IMG/VR virus record: IMGVR_UViG_3300001352_000026
Location: 1 to 39,998 of that record
Reading direction: 5' to 3' (one strand)
Length of the DNA stretch: 39,998 nucleotides
Source: a virus
Part shown: positions 23,220 to 32,140 of the stretch, in pieces
Layout of the letters: each line of letters starts with the position of its first letter
How positions within the stretch are numbered: position 1 is the stretch's first letter
The notes under the pieces: generated by a model
The model's input: only the letters and a program-made list of their open reading frames with translations
Database searches by the model: none
What the model was told of the DNA's origin: nothing
Made by a program: the position numbers and the translations under genes

Positions 23220-24482
23220 TTATTGTAAACAATGTATTGTATCGTTACACCCTGGTCTTGCCTGTCCATTTAAAACAGTTGAGGTTGCAGGCCCTGGTTG
23301 ATTTACTGAAATGACAGTACCACAATACACTGCTCCTGCTCCTGGAGTACCAGTCTGAATTTCTATAACGTCTCCAAGAACGTTGTTGTATGTGTTTACT
23401 GCGTTTTCTATATTTCCTGTTTCGCAACCTTCAATAACTATATTAGATCCAGTAGAACCTCCTGAACAAGCCACAGATGAAACAACAACTCCATTTCGTA
23501 CACCTATTGCAGTCGTTCCAGCTACTATGTAATAAAGTAAAAGAGACGTGTCATTTAAATATGTAGATCCGTCTGAATTTGTAAAAACAAAGTTACCCAC
23601 GTTTGGAATTATATTTGTGTCTACCGTAAACACATTAGATGTTCCTACGGCATTTCTTGCAAAATAGTATGTTGTTGTCGATGTTGCACAAGCTGTTGTG
23701 CTTTGAGACGCTGATGCATAAAAACTTGGTAAAGACACTGGACAATCTACCTCCCATTTAAAAAATGTACCACACATAGGCGCAGCAATTAAAAGGTTTA
23801 TTGAAGTTACTGCCGCTGAAGTTTTAGGAACAACCATTGTAAAAACTTTACTCGCTGTTCCTGGATTAACTCCAATTTCGTTTGAAGCTACAGTTACTGT
23901 TTCAAAAGTCCCTTGAGCAACATACGCGGATCCAGTATATGTATAATTCTGAGGCTTATCACCTGATGTACAAGAACCAGATGGTGTATTATTATAAGGC
24001 GAATCACTTAATAATGATGGATTACTATTTCCAACATAAGTAATTCTTCCAGTGCCTTGATTAAATACACCTGCATAATCAACTTGATTATTAGCTCCAT
24101 CAACGATAGTATCAGTATTGTGGTTTCCGTGACAAGTAAGTCTGTTGTATGTATTAGAGTTATATGTAGCTAAAACACCATCAGGTATAGAAGAACCCAT
24201 ATAAAAATATAAAACTACTGCCCCAGTATCACTTGCTAAGTCAATATCTGCACTAAAGAATCCATTGCTACTAAAAGAAGCATTGATACCTGATCCACAA
24301 GGAACCAAGCATTCTCCACAAGGTTGTGCATTTAACAGCACACCATTTAATTGTTGTCTTATAATATTTCCCTGAGAATACCATCCGTCAGGAGATAGGG
24401 TTGTTAATGTTGAATCTGTATACAAAGCCGTAGCTTGTGAAAAATTTAATCCATCAAAACAATATGTTCCTAATGCTGCCAT
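23220..24482 (-). CDS. Tail/receptor-binding-like protein with Cys-bounded modules (420 aa)
   Basis: The protein is almost all beta, rich in Thr, Ser, Gly, Asn and Val, with regularly placed Cys. The N-terminal module (about 1-55) has YCFDGLNFSQATALYTDS, DGWYSQGNIIRQQLNG and ends in Cys. A second module (about 264-343) has NVFTVDTN, GNFVFTNSDGS, GVRNGVVVSSVAC, closely matching the C-terminal module of the neighbouring 1595-aa protein. Such short modules ending in V-x-x-G-x-V-x-x-x-x-C are frequent in Bacteroidetes phage tail proteins and suggest a surface or glycan-binding role (inference). It lies 12 bp after the 1595-aa gene. Confidence 0.65.
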   Translation of the reverse strand: MAALGTYCFDGLNFSQATALYTDSTLTTLSPDGWYSQGNIIRQQLNGVLLNAQPCGECLVPCGSGINASFSSNGFFSADIDLASDTGAVVLYFYMGSSIPDGVLATYNSNTYNRLTCHGNHNTDTIVDGANNQVDYAGVFNQGTGRITYVGNSNPSLLSDSPYNNTPSGSCTSGDKPQNYTYTGSAYVAQGTFETVTVASNEIGVNPGTASKVFTMVVPKTSAAVTSINLLIAAPMCGTFFKWEVDCPVSLPSFYASASQSTTACATSTTTYYFARNAVGTSNVFTVDTNIIPNVGNFVFTNSDGSTYLNDTSLLLYYIVAGTTAIGVRNGVVVSSVACSGGSTGSNIVIEGCETGNIENAVNTYNNVLGDVIEIQTGTPGAGAVYCGTVISVNQPGPATSTVLNGQARPGCNDTIHCLQ

Positions 24483-24494
24483 TTATTATTTTAT

Positions 24495-27400
24495 TTATGG
24501 GCATGTAGTTACCGCAGTAACTAAGCCAAATTGATTAACTGTTATATAATCTGTTGCACTTACCTTATATAGTCCTACTCCTAAATTACTACCAACTGCA
24601 CCATCTGATGCATAATATACAAAATCTCCATATGCTGGCAAAGTTCCGCTACCTGAATGATAGTATGTAGCATTTAATGGTTGGTTACAAACGTTTGCTT
24701 CTACGGTAAACACAGTACTACTTGGGTAAGCGGTGTATGTAAACGCACAGTCACAGCATGCTGATGCAGCTGAACTTGCGTCATAACAAAACTCTTGACA
24801 GCTAACTAATCTGTAATCATATATTAAATACAAATATTGATTTGCAGTAGGTAATGACAAACTACTAATAGTTGTTTGATACAGGCCTGCAGATGGATTG
24901 GTTACCGAACTGTCTGGCACTGTAGTTGCAGCTGCTAACAACGACGCTATATCAGCCTGGTTATTAGAGTATAAGGTATTGCTTGATAAATATTTAAAAT
25001 TATCGTTAGGATAATTCCAGTCATATGTATCAAAATTAATCTTATTAGATCTGATTGTTAAATCAATACCATCATATGGAAAAACTCCTAAAGATCTTAC
25101 TCCAACTTGTGTGTCATAGTAAGATGCTGTTAAATTATCATTACCAAACTCTGCTAAATCTGAATCTACTGGACTAATATTTACACTATCCTCCCAAAAA
25201 TATTCAGCATGAATAAATTCTCCACTTTCATTTGGAGAGTTCATAACTACTTTTACAACCGTTATAGACTCTGATTCAACACAGTTAGCTGTTACAACAA
25301 ACGATGCTGTTGATACAGCTGTGATCGTTACTTCTGCATTAGAAGGACTGTTTAAAGTTTTATCAAATGTAAATGTTCCAGAACCTGTTAGCGTTGAACT
25401 TGTTGTTGTTGTTCCATTCCATAGTACAGAAATAATTATTGAACCAGCAGTAACGTTATAATTAAATCCTGCTGTACCAATTAATAATCCATAATTTATA
25501 TTACTAACAATTGCATTAGACGCCCCAACAGCTAAATTATTTCTTTGTAGTTTATATCCACATTGATAAATCTCTGGTGGTAAAGGAACTTCGTTACAAT
25601 TCATTCCTAAAACATATTCATCCATATAAGGATCATATCCTCCTAATTTCTGCGTTTGTATTGAGTTATGAAATTCATCTCTAAACCACGACCTCATTCC
25701 CATATCAGAAATTACTTCTAAAGAATCGTTGTTTCTGCTTGTACCTCTTAATTTTAACACAGCACTTCTTTTTACGTCAGTAAAAAACATATCATAACCA
25801 TGAGAAACAAAACTTTCTGGGTTATAACTAATACCATATTCTTCAATACGTGCAATTTGAGTTCCTAATATCTCAGGAATAGATGCAATAACACCCCCAC
25901 CTGTACTGTCACTTATTAAGTTTTTACTTGACAAAACATAAGTAATTCTATCTTCTTGTAAAACTAATATGTCAGTTTCTCTTGGATGCATTTTTTGTAT
26001 AGGACCAAAAGATGTTTCACAATCTTTAAAGTTTACTAAACCTAAATTAAATTCATTTAAGTTATTAACACCACTATTGCTACTATAGATTCCACTGTAT
26101 GTTATACCTTCAAATCTATCAGCTTCTTTAAAATCTTGATTAGATACAGCTAATGTTCTTTGACCTAATTGAAAAGGTCTTCCAGCTAACTGATCTTTTA
26201 TTTTAAAACTTTCAACACCATTTCCAAAAGTATAACAATCTATAAAATTTAAATTTATTACAGCATCTTGTGAAGCAGTTTGATTTTGGTCTCCTAAATC
26301 TGAATTAGTTCCAGACATATGAAATCCATCAGGTTGAGATATAGGAAAAGATTGAGATGCATCATAATATAATTCAGCATTTGCATCGTTTGGTTCTGTT
26401 TCAAAAACCATTAATGTGTTTGCTCTAAAAACTATAAGCTCAACTTCTAAATCAGAAGTTCTGTCAGGATTAAAAGGTCTATTACACCCTTTTACTCCAG
26501 ATGAAACGCCTAAGTATAAGGGGTCATTAACACCTTGACTACTATTTTGTATCCATTGAAATGTTACAGCCCAAGTTGTACACGCCATATTATTTGCAAC
26601 ACTGTTACCACTAAAGTATGGAGTTGCTAAAGTAGTATCATTTATTATATCTGTTTCTGCTGAGATATTTCCAGGTAATCCAAGTGATGGGTTTATATTA
26701 TCTCCAACCCACCATCTTCTCATGTCAACATAATCTCTACTTGCAATATATTCTTGCTCCCACTTCCACTCTCTTTCTTCACAGCTATTTCCATTAAATG
26801 TATCATTACGAAACATTCTTACTTCTATTCTAATAACTGAACCTCCTGGAACTTCATAGTTTGTAGTGACACCTGTATCAGGATCTGTAGTAAAACATTT
26901 ATAACCAATTTTTCTGGCATTTGTACATCCTCTTACAGCACTCCTTTTTATTATCTGTCCAAACTCAATAATAGAATCCTCTGGAATAACAATGTCAAAA
27001 TTTTGATTTTTAATTAACATGTAAAGACCTTTAAGCTGAAAAGAGTCTTCACCATATTCATTTACGTCATTTAAAAAATTAGATGGCTCTGCACTTATTT
27101 CTAAAACCTCACATTTTTCTACTCTTGTTAAAGCACCACTAACGTCAGCCTTAACCACAAGAGTTTGTCCTTTTTGAACTTTGTTTGCGTTGTCACCTTC
27201 AAGCCTAAAAAACACCATATTATCACTTGGCCTAATATAATAAAAGTTAGAAAAAATAGTTTCATAACCTCCCTTACTCGGCTTCACTACAAACTTATAT
27301 CGTTCTGCCCAATAAGGCGCCCTTGAAGATATAGCTACTTGTATACTATTTGCTGTAACACTATTACCAGGCTCTACATAAACAGTATTATACTCAGAAA

Positions 27401-29282
27401 CTAAAACTGTAGATGATCTTCCATACTCGTCGCTATAAACAATACCTGTTTCAAAATCACGATCACTATGTAAACTACCTGTATCTAAATCTGTATTAAA
27501 TGACCCTTGAACACTAACAAACCTAAAGTATTCATATAGCGTAGTTACTACTGGAGAAGAGGGATTAGTTAAATCCGTACTCTGAAAAGCCATAGCAATT
27601 ACTTGAATGTCACACGTATTTGATCCTGGAGCAAAATTAGAAAGTGTAAAACCTTGCTGATTAGTCGCGTCTGTAATACTACTATTGTGTTTAACAAAAG
27701 GATATGTTCCTATGGCTGGAGAAGAAAGTTCATTATTAAAAAAATCTGTTAATGAGTTTCCTTGATCTGCTGTAGCAATAGGTTCAAAGTTTGTGTTAAG
27801 AATAGTTCCAATACGTTCTGCAAACAGAGGGCTATTAAAAAAATCATATGGAGTTGCATAGTCTTGATCTAAAGTTATATTTACATTAAGAGTAAATGGT
27901 TGGTTTTGAAAATTAACATTTTCTGTAGCTGCAGTAGTGTTAGACGGAAAGAAAACTCTTTTATCACTATCAAAATCAAATGTCAATCCTATCAAAGCAT
28001 TAGCATTTAATTTATCAGCTATCAATGTTAAGTCTATTGTAACTTTAGAGTTCTCTATGTTTTCGCTCTGTCCTGGATTAGGATCTATTGTATATGTTTC
28101 ACCATTATTTAGTAAGCCAAAAGGTAATTCAGAAAAACCTAAAAGTGTATTAACTAAACTTGTGTTATAGTCAATAGCAATGTTATTTCCATCCGCATCT
28201 GGTCTTGTTATATTGTATCCATCTACATAATTACCATACATCAATCTGTTTCCTTGTATGGTTTGAGCTTTTGCTAACCTTGGAACATTGTCATATTGTC
28301 TTAGTAATTCATCATTACCTAATACTGTATATATTTTATTGTTAGTAAATGTGTAGGTTTTATTTGTGTTATTTGCCCAGCCATAATCTTCTTTCTTAAA
28401 TCTTTCAATTACATTTAAAGTAGTAGAGTTTGTATCTTTAAATAATAAATCTATTTCTTTTACTCTTGAACTACCTGTAGAAAATTTAACCTCTACACCA
28501 TTATAAAGATTTAGCATTCCATCATTACAATAATTTTTTGTACTAAACTGAAAAGGCTTAGGTACAAATGCTGGATTTGTAAATAAAGATGTTGCACTGT
28601 ATTGACCATCATCATATCTATATCTGTAAGCAAAACATAAAAATCTGTTTTCAATATAGTTTTGGTTTCCTGCAATATTTAAAAAATTTATTGTTGGCGC
28701 TGGCAATGGAACATGTGTCCCTACAGCACTTTCAAAACCAGGTGGTTTTACAACCACTGATATATCTTCCTCTACAATTTGATCTACGTTTGAAATAGGC
28801 TCTGCATAACTTCTATTTATATTTATTGTTCTTGGAGGATTTTTATCATCAGTCCAAAACAAAAGGTCTTCGATTAAATCAACACCTGTAATTAAAAACT
28901 TAGGATCAAAATTCAATAAATCTACTGTTACTACGTGGTAATTAACTATCTCATTTGTAGTGTTATAAGAAACCACTAAATCAACTACCCCTTTAGGGTT
29001 TTGAGTGTTTGAACCATCATGAATAAACCAATAAATATTTTCCCTAACACCATCTTCATACGCTCCTATACAGACAGCAGAAGAGCTTAGAGGAACTCCA
29101 TTGTATTGTATTGTAGTTAGTTGCTCGTTTCCTTTTGAGTTCTCTACAGCTCCTATTTCAGTAGATTCAGTAGATCCTAAACGAACATTCATAGCGTCAA
29201 TGTATTCACCTGGTGGAAGAAGTCTTTCATCCACAGATTTATTCATTCTACCTGCAATAAAATTTGTTGTAACTATTGGCAT
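24495..29282 (-). CDS. Large tail protein, muzzle/nozzle (stabilization) type, 1595 aa
   Basis: The N-terminus, NFIAGRMNKSVDERLLPPGE then YIDAMNVRLGSTE and ENSKGNEQL, is the opening pattern of phage stabilization/nozzle proteins (P22 gp10-like; muzzle of crAss-like phages), which close the tail channel below the connector. A long beta-rich body follows, with ENIYWFIHDG, LLFWTDDKNPPRTININ and FLCFAYRYRYDDGQYSA as typical propeller blade edges. Around residue 1190-1240 come YGISYNPESFVSHGYDMFFT and MRSWFRDEF...GGYDPYMDEYVLGMN. The last ~100 residues are a Cys-rich module (CQEFC, ACCDC) ending LVTAVTTC that is paralogous to one in the next protein. It abuts the connector gene (1 bp gap). Confidence 0.82.
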   Translation of the reverse strand: MPIVTTNFIAGRMNKSVDERLLPPGEYIDAMNVRLGSTESTEIGAVENSKGNEQLTTIQYNGVPLSSSAVCIGAYEDGVRENIYWFIHDGSNTQNPKGVVDLVVSYNTTNEIVNYHVVTVDLLNFDPKFLITGVDLIEDLLFWTDDKNPPRTININRSYAEPISNVDQIVEEDISVVVKPPGFESAVGTHVPLPAPTINFLNIAGNQNYIENRFLCFAYRYRYDDGQYSATSLFTNPAFVPKPFQFSTKNYCNDGMLNLYNGVEVKFSTGSSRVKEIDLLFKDTNSTTLNVIERFKKEDYGWANNTNKTYTFTNNKIYTVLGNDELLRQYDNVPRLAKAQTIQGNRLMYGNYVDGYNITRPDADGNNIAIDYNTSLVNTLLGFSELPFGLLNNGETYTIDPNPGQSENIENSKVTIDLTLIADKLNANALIGLTFDFDSDKRVFFPSNTTAATENVNFQNQPFTLNVNITLDQDYATPYDFFNSPLFAERIGTILNTNFEPIATADQGNSLTDFFNNELSSPAIGTYPFVKHNSSITDATNQQGFTLSNFAPGSNTCDIQVIAMAFQSTDLTNPSSPVVTTLYEYFRFVSVQGSFNTDLDTGSLHSDRDFETGIVYSDEYGRSSTVLVSEYNTVYVEPGNSVTANSIQVAISSRAPYWAERYKFVVKPSKGGYETIFSNFYYIRPSDNMVFFRLEGDNANKVQKGQTLVVKADVSGALTRVEKCEVLEISAEPSNFLNDVNEYGEDSFQLKGLYMLIKNQNFDIVIPEDSIIEFGQIIKRSAVRGCTNARKIGYKCFTTDPDTGVTTNYEVPGGSVIRIEVRMFRNDTFNGNSCEEREWKWEQEYIASRDYVDMRRWWVGDNINPSLGLPGNISAETDIINDTTLATPYFSGNSVANNMACTTWAVTFQWIQNSSQGVNDPLYLGVSSGVKGCNRPFNPDRTSDLEVELIVFRANTLMVFETEPNDANAELYYDASQSFPISQPDGFHMSGTNSDLGDQNQTASQDAVINLNFIDCYTFGNGVESFKIKDQLAGRPFQLGQRTLAVSNQDFKEADRFEGITYSGIYSSNSGVNNLNEFNLGLVNFKDCETSFGPIQKMHPRETDILVLQEDRITYVLSSKNLISDSTGGGVIASIPEILGTQIARIEEYGISYNPESFVSHGYDMFFTDVKRSAVLKLRGTSRNNDSLEVISDMGMRSWFRDEFHNSIQTQKLGGYDPYMDEYVLGMNCNEVPLPPEIYQCGYKLQRNNLAVGASNAIVSNINYGLLIGTAGFNYNVTAGSIIISVLWNGTTTTSSTLTGSGTFTFDKTLNSPSNAEVTITAVSTASFVVTANCVESESITVVKVVMNSPNESGEFIHAEYFWEDSVNISPVDSDLAEFGNDNLTASYYDTQVGVRSLGVFPYDGIDLTIRSNKINFDTYDWNYPNDNFKYLSSNTLYSNNQADIASLLAAATTVPDSSVTNPSAGLYQTTISSLSLPTANQYLYLIYDYRLVSCQEFCYDASSAASACCDCAFTYTAYPSSTVFTVEANVCNQPLNATYYHSGSGTLPAYGDFVYYASDGAVGSNLGVGLYKVSATDYITVNQFGLVTAVTTCP

Positions 29283-29283
29283 A

Positions 29284-30207
29284 TTATTTTATAATTTTAT
29301 TTTGACCTCTTAAATTCATTAAAAGTCTTCCAGGATGTATATTACTTAAACGTATTTTTGCATTTCTTAGTAAAGAAGATTTATCTTTTCTTGCTCTATT
29401 TACGACATACTCCTGAACTCCTAATCTACCATTTAAAATAGAATATCTAATGTAAGCATATATATACTCTTCAAATAACTTATTTAATTGTACTTCACTG
29501 TCTACACCATTTTTCATTCCGTCCGACACATACTCTAAAACAACTGATGCAGCTCCTGATATATTACTAAAATTAATTACACCAGATTGTTTATCAATAG
29601 TGAATGTAGGATTTGCATTTGCAGTCTCAGTGTTCAAGCCAAAACGTGATCCTATAGGGTAGTCAAAATACCAGCCGCCTTCATAGTTATATCCTTCAGC
29701 TCCATTGTATTGACTGTTTTGATTTAAATAAATACTTTTGTTTCCTCTTAAAATAGTTGACAAATCAAGCTGTGAATCCTGTGGTCTTAAAACGTTTCCA
29801 TTTTCATCAAACAAAACATTAGACTGATTATCTTGTAAGTAAGAAGAAGACCAGTTTGTTTGTATGTTTTCTGACAAAGGATATAAACCACCGTTCTTAA
29901 ATTGAGAAATTCTAACCCAATTTACATAATCCTGTGGTAATACAAATCTTAATTGTTGTGTGATGTCTAATTGAAGAATTTTTATCTCCTTCATTGCATC
30001 ATAATTTAATTCCTGTATTCCTCTTTTAGCGTGAAATAATATCTGATATCTTTCAATGTTATTTATTAGCTCATGATTTCCTTGATACATTAACATAAAG
30101 TTGTTAACTATATCTGCTAATGAAACATACTGATATGATCCCCAGTTTGAATTAGTTGGAGTTGCTCCTGAGTTTGCGTAATACGCGTAGTCGTTTATAT
30201 ATGCCAT
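29284..30207 (-). CDS. Head-tail connector / ring (tail tubular A-like) protein
   Basis: The 307-aa protein has the pattern known from podoviruses of Bacteroidetes: VSLADIVNNFMLMYQGNHEL, FHAKRGIQELNYDAMKEIK, a beta strand QQLRFVLPQDYVNWVRISQF and a helical C-terminal section FEEYIYAYIRYSILNGRLGV, which then ends with a basic stretch. The helix bundle plus beta-barrel layout fits adaptor proteins (T7 gp11/P22 gp4 function; ring proteins of crAss-like phages) that join portal and tail. It starts directly at the stop of the 325-aa connector gene with no gap. Confidence 0.75.
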   Translation of the reverse strand: MAYINDYAYYANSGATPTNSNWGSYQYVSLADIVNNFMLMYQGNHELINNIERYQILFHAKRGIQELNYDAMKEIKILQLDITQQLRFVLPQDYVNWVRISQFKNGGLYPLSENIQTNWSSSYLQDNQSNVLFDENGNVLRPQDSQLDLSTILRGNKSIYLNQNSQYNGAEGYNYEGGWYFDYPIGSRFGLNTETANANPTFTIDKQSGVINFSNISGAASVVLEYVSDGMKNGVDSEVQLNKLFEEYIYAYIRYSILNGRLGVQEYVVNRARKDKSSLLRNAKIRLSNIHPGRLLMNLRGQNKIIK

Positions 30208-31185
30208 CTATCCTTGTGTTATTTGTTCTTGTTGTAATTCTTGAGTACCAAAATTATAAACGTCAGCCTCTCTTATTTCTATACCTACATACTGACATAT
30301 TTTTGCAATCAATGCAGGTTCATCTGATAAAGGTAGTTCAAAATCTTGATAATCTGCTGCAGTTGGATCAAACAAAGGTTCGCCAGCCAGCAAAGTAGCA
30401 TAAGTCCAATTTGGTGTAAATGGATACCTAACATACTGTGATGTAAGTTGTCCTATTTTATTTATTGTGATAGGAAAAGCTTGAGCGACTAAAGCGTCTT
30501 GAGTATATGCAGGATATCCTAAAGTTGGTTTCGTTAATATAGAATTATTTAGCATAGTTATCTTAGCTTGTGAAACGCGTTCAGCATCCATAACATCATT
30601 AGCTGAATATATGTTGTATGTTTTCCCCACAGCATTCCATACTTGTACGCCTGTTGTTGCAAACACTAAAAGATTAGTCGCGCTAACTACTTGTGAAATT
30701 ACAGTATTATAAACCACTCCATTTGTAATAGTAGAAACTATATCTCCTACCGCTACTCCTGCCGCAATAAAGTCCGCTGTAGTGTCGTTTACCGCCACAG
30801 CGCCGCCATTGGTCGAAGTGGTAACGCCTGAAGCTAATTCTTTTGTGTATACCATCATCTTATTAATTAAATAATAATCAGCTGGCAGTGTGTATAAATT
30901 AGTTTGTATACCACCCAACTGCGTTGTTGCAGAGTTTAATAAAGGTGTATCCACATAAAAAGTATCAATAACTTCCGCTAAACCTTTTGTTATATCTGCG
31001 TATCCAGTACCTGAAGTTCTTTGGTTCTCTTTTACTAACTGATTATTATATTGATAAAAATAATCTTCAAACATATCCATTTGCGCTTGAGAAGCATAAA
31101 GATTAAAATCTTGTGGAGATATGTATCCGTAATTATTTTTATTAGCTATTGCTAACACAGTATTTCTTACTTCATTTATTGGCAT
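30208..31185 (-). CDS. Head-tail connector / ring protein (325 aa)
   Basis: The N-terminus, MPINEVRNTVLAIANKNNYG then YISPQDFNLYASQAQMDMFE and DYFYQYNNQLVKENQRTSGT, is a pattern I recognise from connector proteins of Bacteroidetes podoviruses. After about residue 115 there is a small beta domain (AAGVAVGDIVSTITNG, then TYNIYSA) followed by a conserved-looking helical/beta end (FPITINKIGQLTSQYVRYPF, DEPALIAKICQYVGIEIREA). Its likely place is the ring stack between portal and muzzle. A perfect -7 box lies just before its start and a terminator lies further upstream, so it begins the tail-protein transcript. Confidence 0.75.
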   Translation of the reverse strand: MPINEVRNTVLAIANKNNYGYISPQDFNLYASQAQMDMFEDYFYQYNNQLVKENQRTSGTGYADITKGLAEVIDTFYVDTPLLNSATTQLGGIQTNLYTLPADYYLINKMMVYTKELASGVTTSTNGGAVAVNDTTADFIAAGVAVGDIVSTITNGVVYNTVISQVVSATNLLVFATTGVQVWNAVGKTYNIYSANDVMDAERVSQAKITMLNNSILTKPTLGYPAYTQDALVAQAFPITINKIGQLTSQYVRYPFTPNWTYATLLAGEPLFDPTAADYQDFELPLSDEPALIAKICQYVGIEIREADVYNFGTQELQQEQITQG

Positions 31186-31199
31186 AATTAATTCTTTTC

Positions 31200-31213
31200 A
31201 CAAAGATAGCAAA
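31200..31213 (-). promoter_or_regulatory. Late promoter box (TTTGCTATCTTTGT) before the connector/tail genes
   Basis: On the minus strand TTTGCTATCTTTGT ends 14 bp before the ATG at 31185. It contains the perfect -7 box TATCTTTG and is identical over 14 bp to the box before the GNAT gene. It comes directly after an intrinsic terminator, where a fresh promoter is expected. Confidence 0.65.
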
Positions 31214-31253
31214 AAAAAAGAGGCCTTATTTTTTTTAAAACCTTACTATAATA

Positions 31254-31285
31254 TAAAAAAAAAGCTACCCTTTTGAGGTAGCTAA
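31254..31285 (-). terminator. Rho-independent terminator after the capsid-associated gene
   Basis: Read on the minus strand, AGCTACC (31283-31277) and GGTAGCT (31269-31263) form a perfect 7-bp stem with a 7-nt loop, followed by a T9 run (31263-31255). It lies about 25 bp past the stop of the 251-aa gene. Confidence 0.88.
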
Positions 31286-31307
31286 TTTTCAGTTAGTTGT
31301 ATTTATA

Positions 31308-32063
31308 TTACTTTATCTTGTTTTTCAAAAGCTTATACACTTCTAAACCATCATCACTTTTCATAAATGATGCTACAATAAAATTGGGGTCTTCACCAAA
31401 TGGAATAGTAAGCATTTTCTTCTTGTTGTTTGGAAGATTATAGTAAACATCTTTTCCATTGTTTCTTGTGGATAAAAGTGATAAGTTAAAAAACTGATAC
31501 ACATCATCCATAAGCTCTAACATTGGATCATTTACAGTGTCTAAGAAATCATCTGGATTGTTTTTAGCGTAAACTAATATATCTCTTTTTAGTTCGGCTG
31601 TTGTCATATTTTCTACAGCATTACCCATCAATACTCGACATACTTGCGTCAACTTAGAAAGATCTGTAGTTACTTTTTTAGCTTCTAATTGAGCTTCTAA
31701 TTCAAACTCTACTTGTTCTAATTCTGAGACAGCATCACGCTCTTTGTTTATTTCTTCAAACACATATCCATTACTTGGATGTATTGACAGAAACTTCTGT
31801 AATACTTGATTTTCTTTTGAAACTGATAACATACCATCTTCAAACACAATAGGTTCTAAAATAGCATTTCCATCTTGTTCGTTTTCAAAAGGTGACTTTT
31901 GATTACGTGCATAACGTAATGGTTCATTGACTCCTGTTTTTTCGTCAAAATATAATAAGGGTGATCTTTGTGAATGTCGTGAAGATAACATGTATGATAG
32001 AGGCGCTTTGTCTCCTTTTAGTCTATACGACTTTGCTTTGTACTGTTCTTTTTTTGCTTTCAT
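31308..32063 (-). CDS. Capsid-associated structural protein (251 aa)
   Basis: The pattern RYARNQKSPFENEQDGNAIL, EPIVFEDGMLSVSKENQVLQ, KFLSIHPSNGYVFEEINKER, VEFELEAQLEAKK and a helical FLDTVNDPMLELMDD is one I recognise from proteins encoded directly after the major capsid gene in crAss-like and related Bacteroidetes phages. The exact role is not known to me (capsid-bound or inner protein). The N-terminus is basic (KAKKEQYKAKSYRLKGDKAP), which could contact DNA. It is flanked by terminators on both sides, so its level relative to the capsid protein depends on read-through of the first. Confidence 0.72.
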   Translation of the reverse strand: MKAKKEQYKAKSYRLKGDKAPLSYMLSSRHSQRSPLLYFDEKTGVNEPLRYARNQKSPFENEQDGNAILEPIVFEDGMLSVSKENQVLQKFLSIHPSNGYVFEEINKERDAVSELEQVEFELEAQLEAKKVTTDLSKLTQVCRVLMGNAVENMTTAELKRDILVYAKNNPDDFLDTVNDPMLELMDDVYQFFNLSLLSTRNNGKDVYYNLPNNKKKMLTIPFGEDPNFIVASFMKSDDGLEVYKLLKNKIK

Positions 32064-32084
32064 TATAATATAATTTAATTTGAT

Positions 32085-32124
32085 TTAAAAAAAATAATTA
32101 CCCCCGTCTTTATAACGAGGGTAA
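32085..32124 (-). terminator. Rho-independent terminator after the major capsid gene
   Basis: Read on the minus strand, TTACCCTCG (32124-32116) pairs with CGGGGGTAA (32106-32098), 9 bp with one T-G pair, followed by TTATTTTTTTT down to 32087. It lies 17 bp after the capsid stop codon, with the next gene starting soon after, so partial read-through is expected. Confidence 0.85.
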
Positions 32125-32140
32125 ATATTACTACTGTCTA

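Noticed and set aside
23204-23269. Longer N-terminus of the 271-aa tail protein
   Set aside because: It overlaps the end of the 420-aa gene and skips a good A/T-rich leader before ATG 23203.
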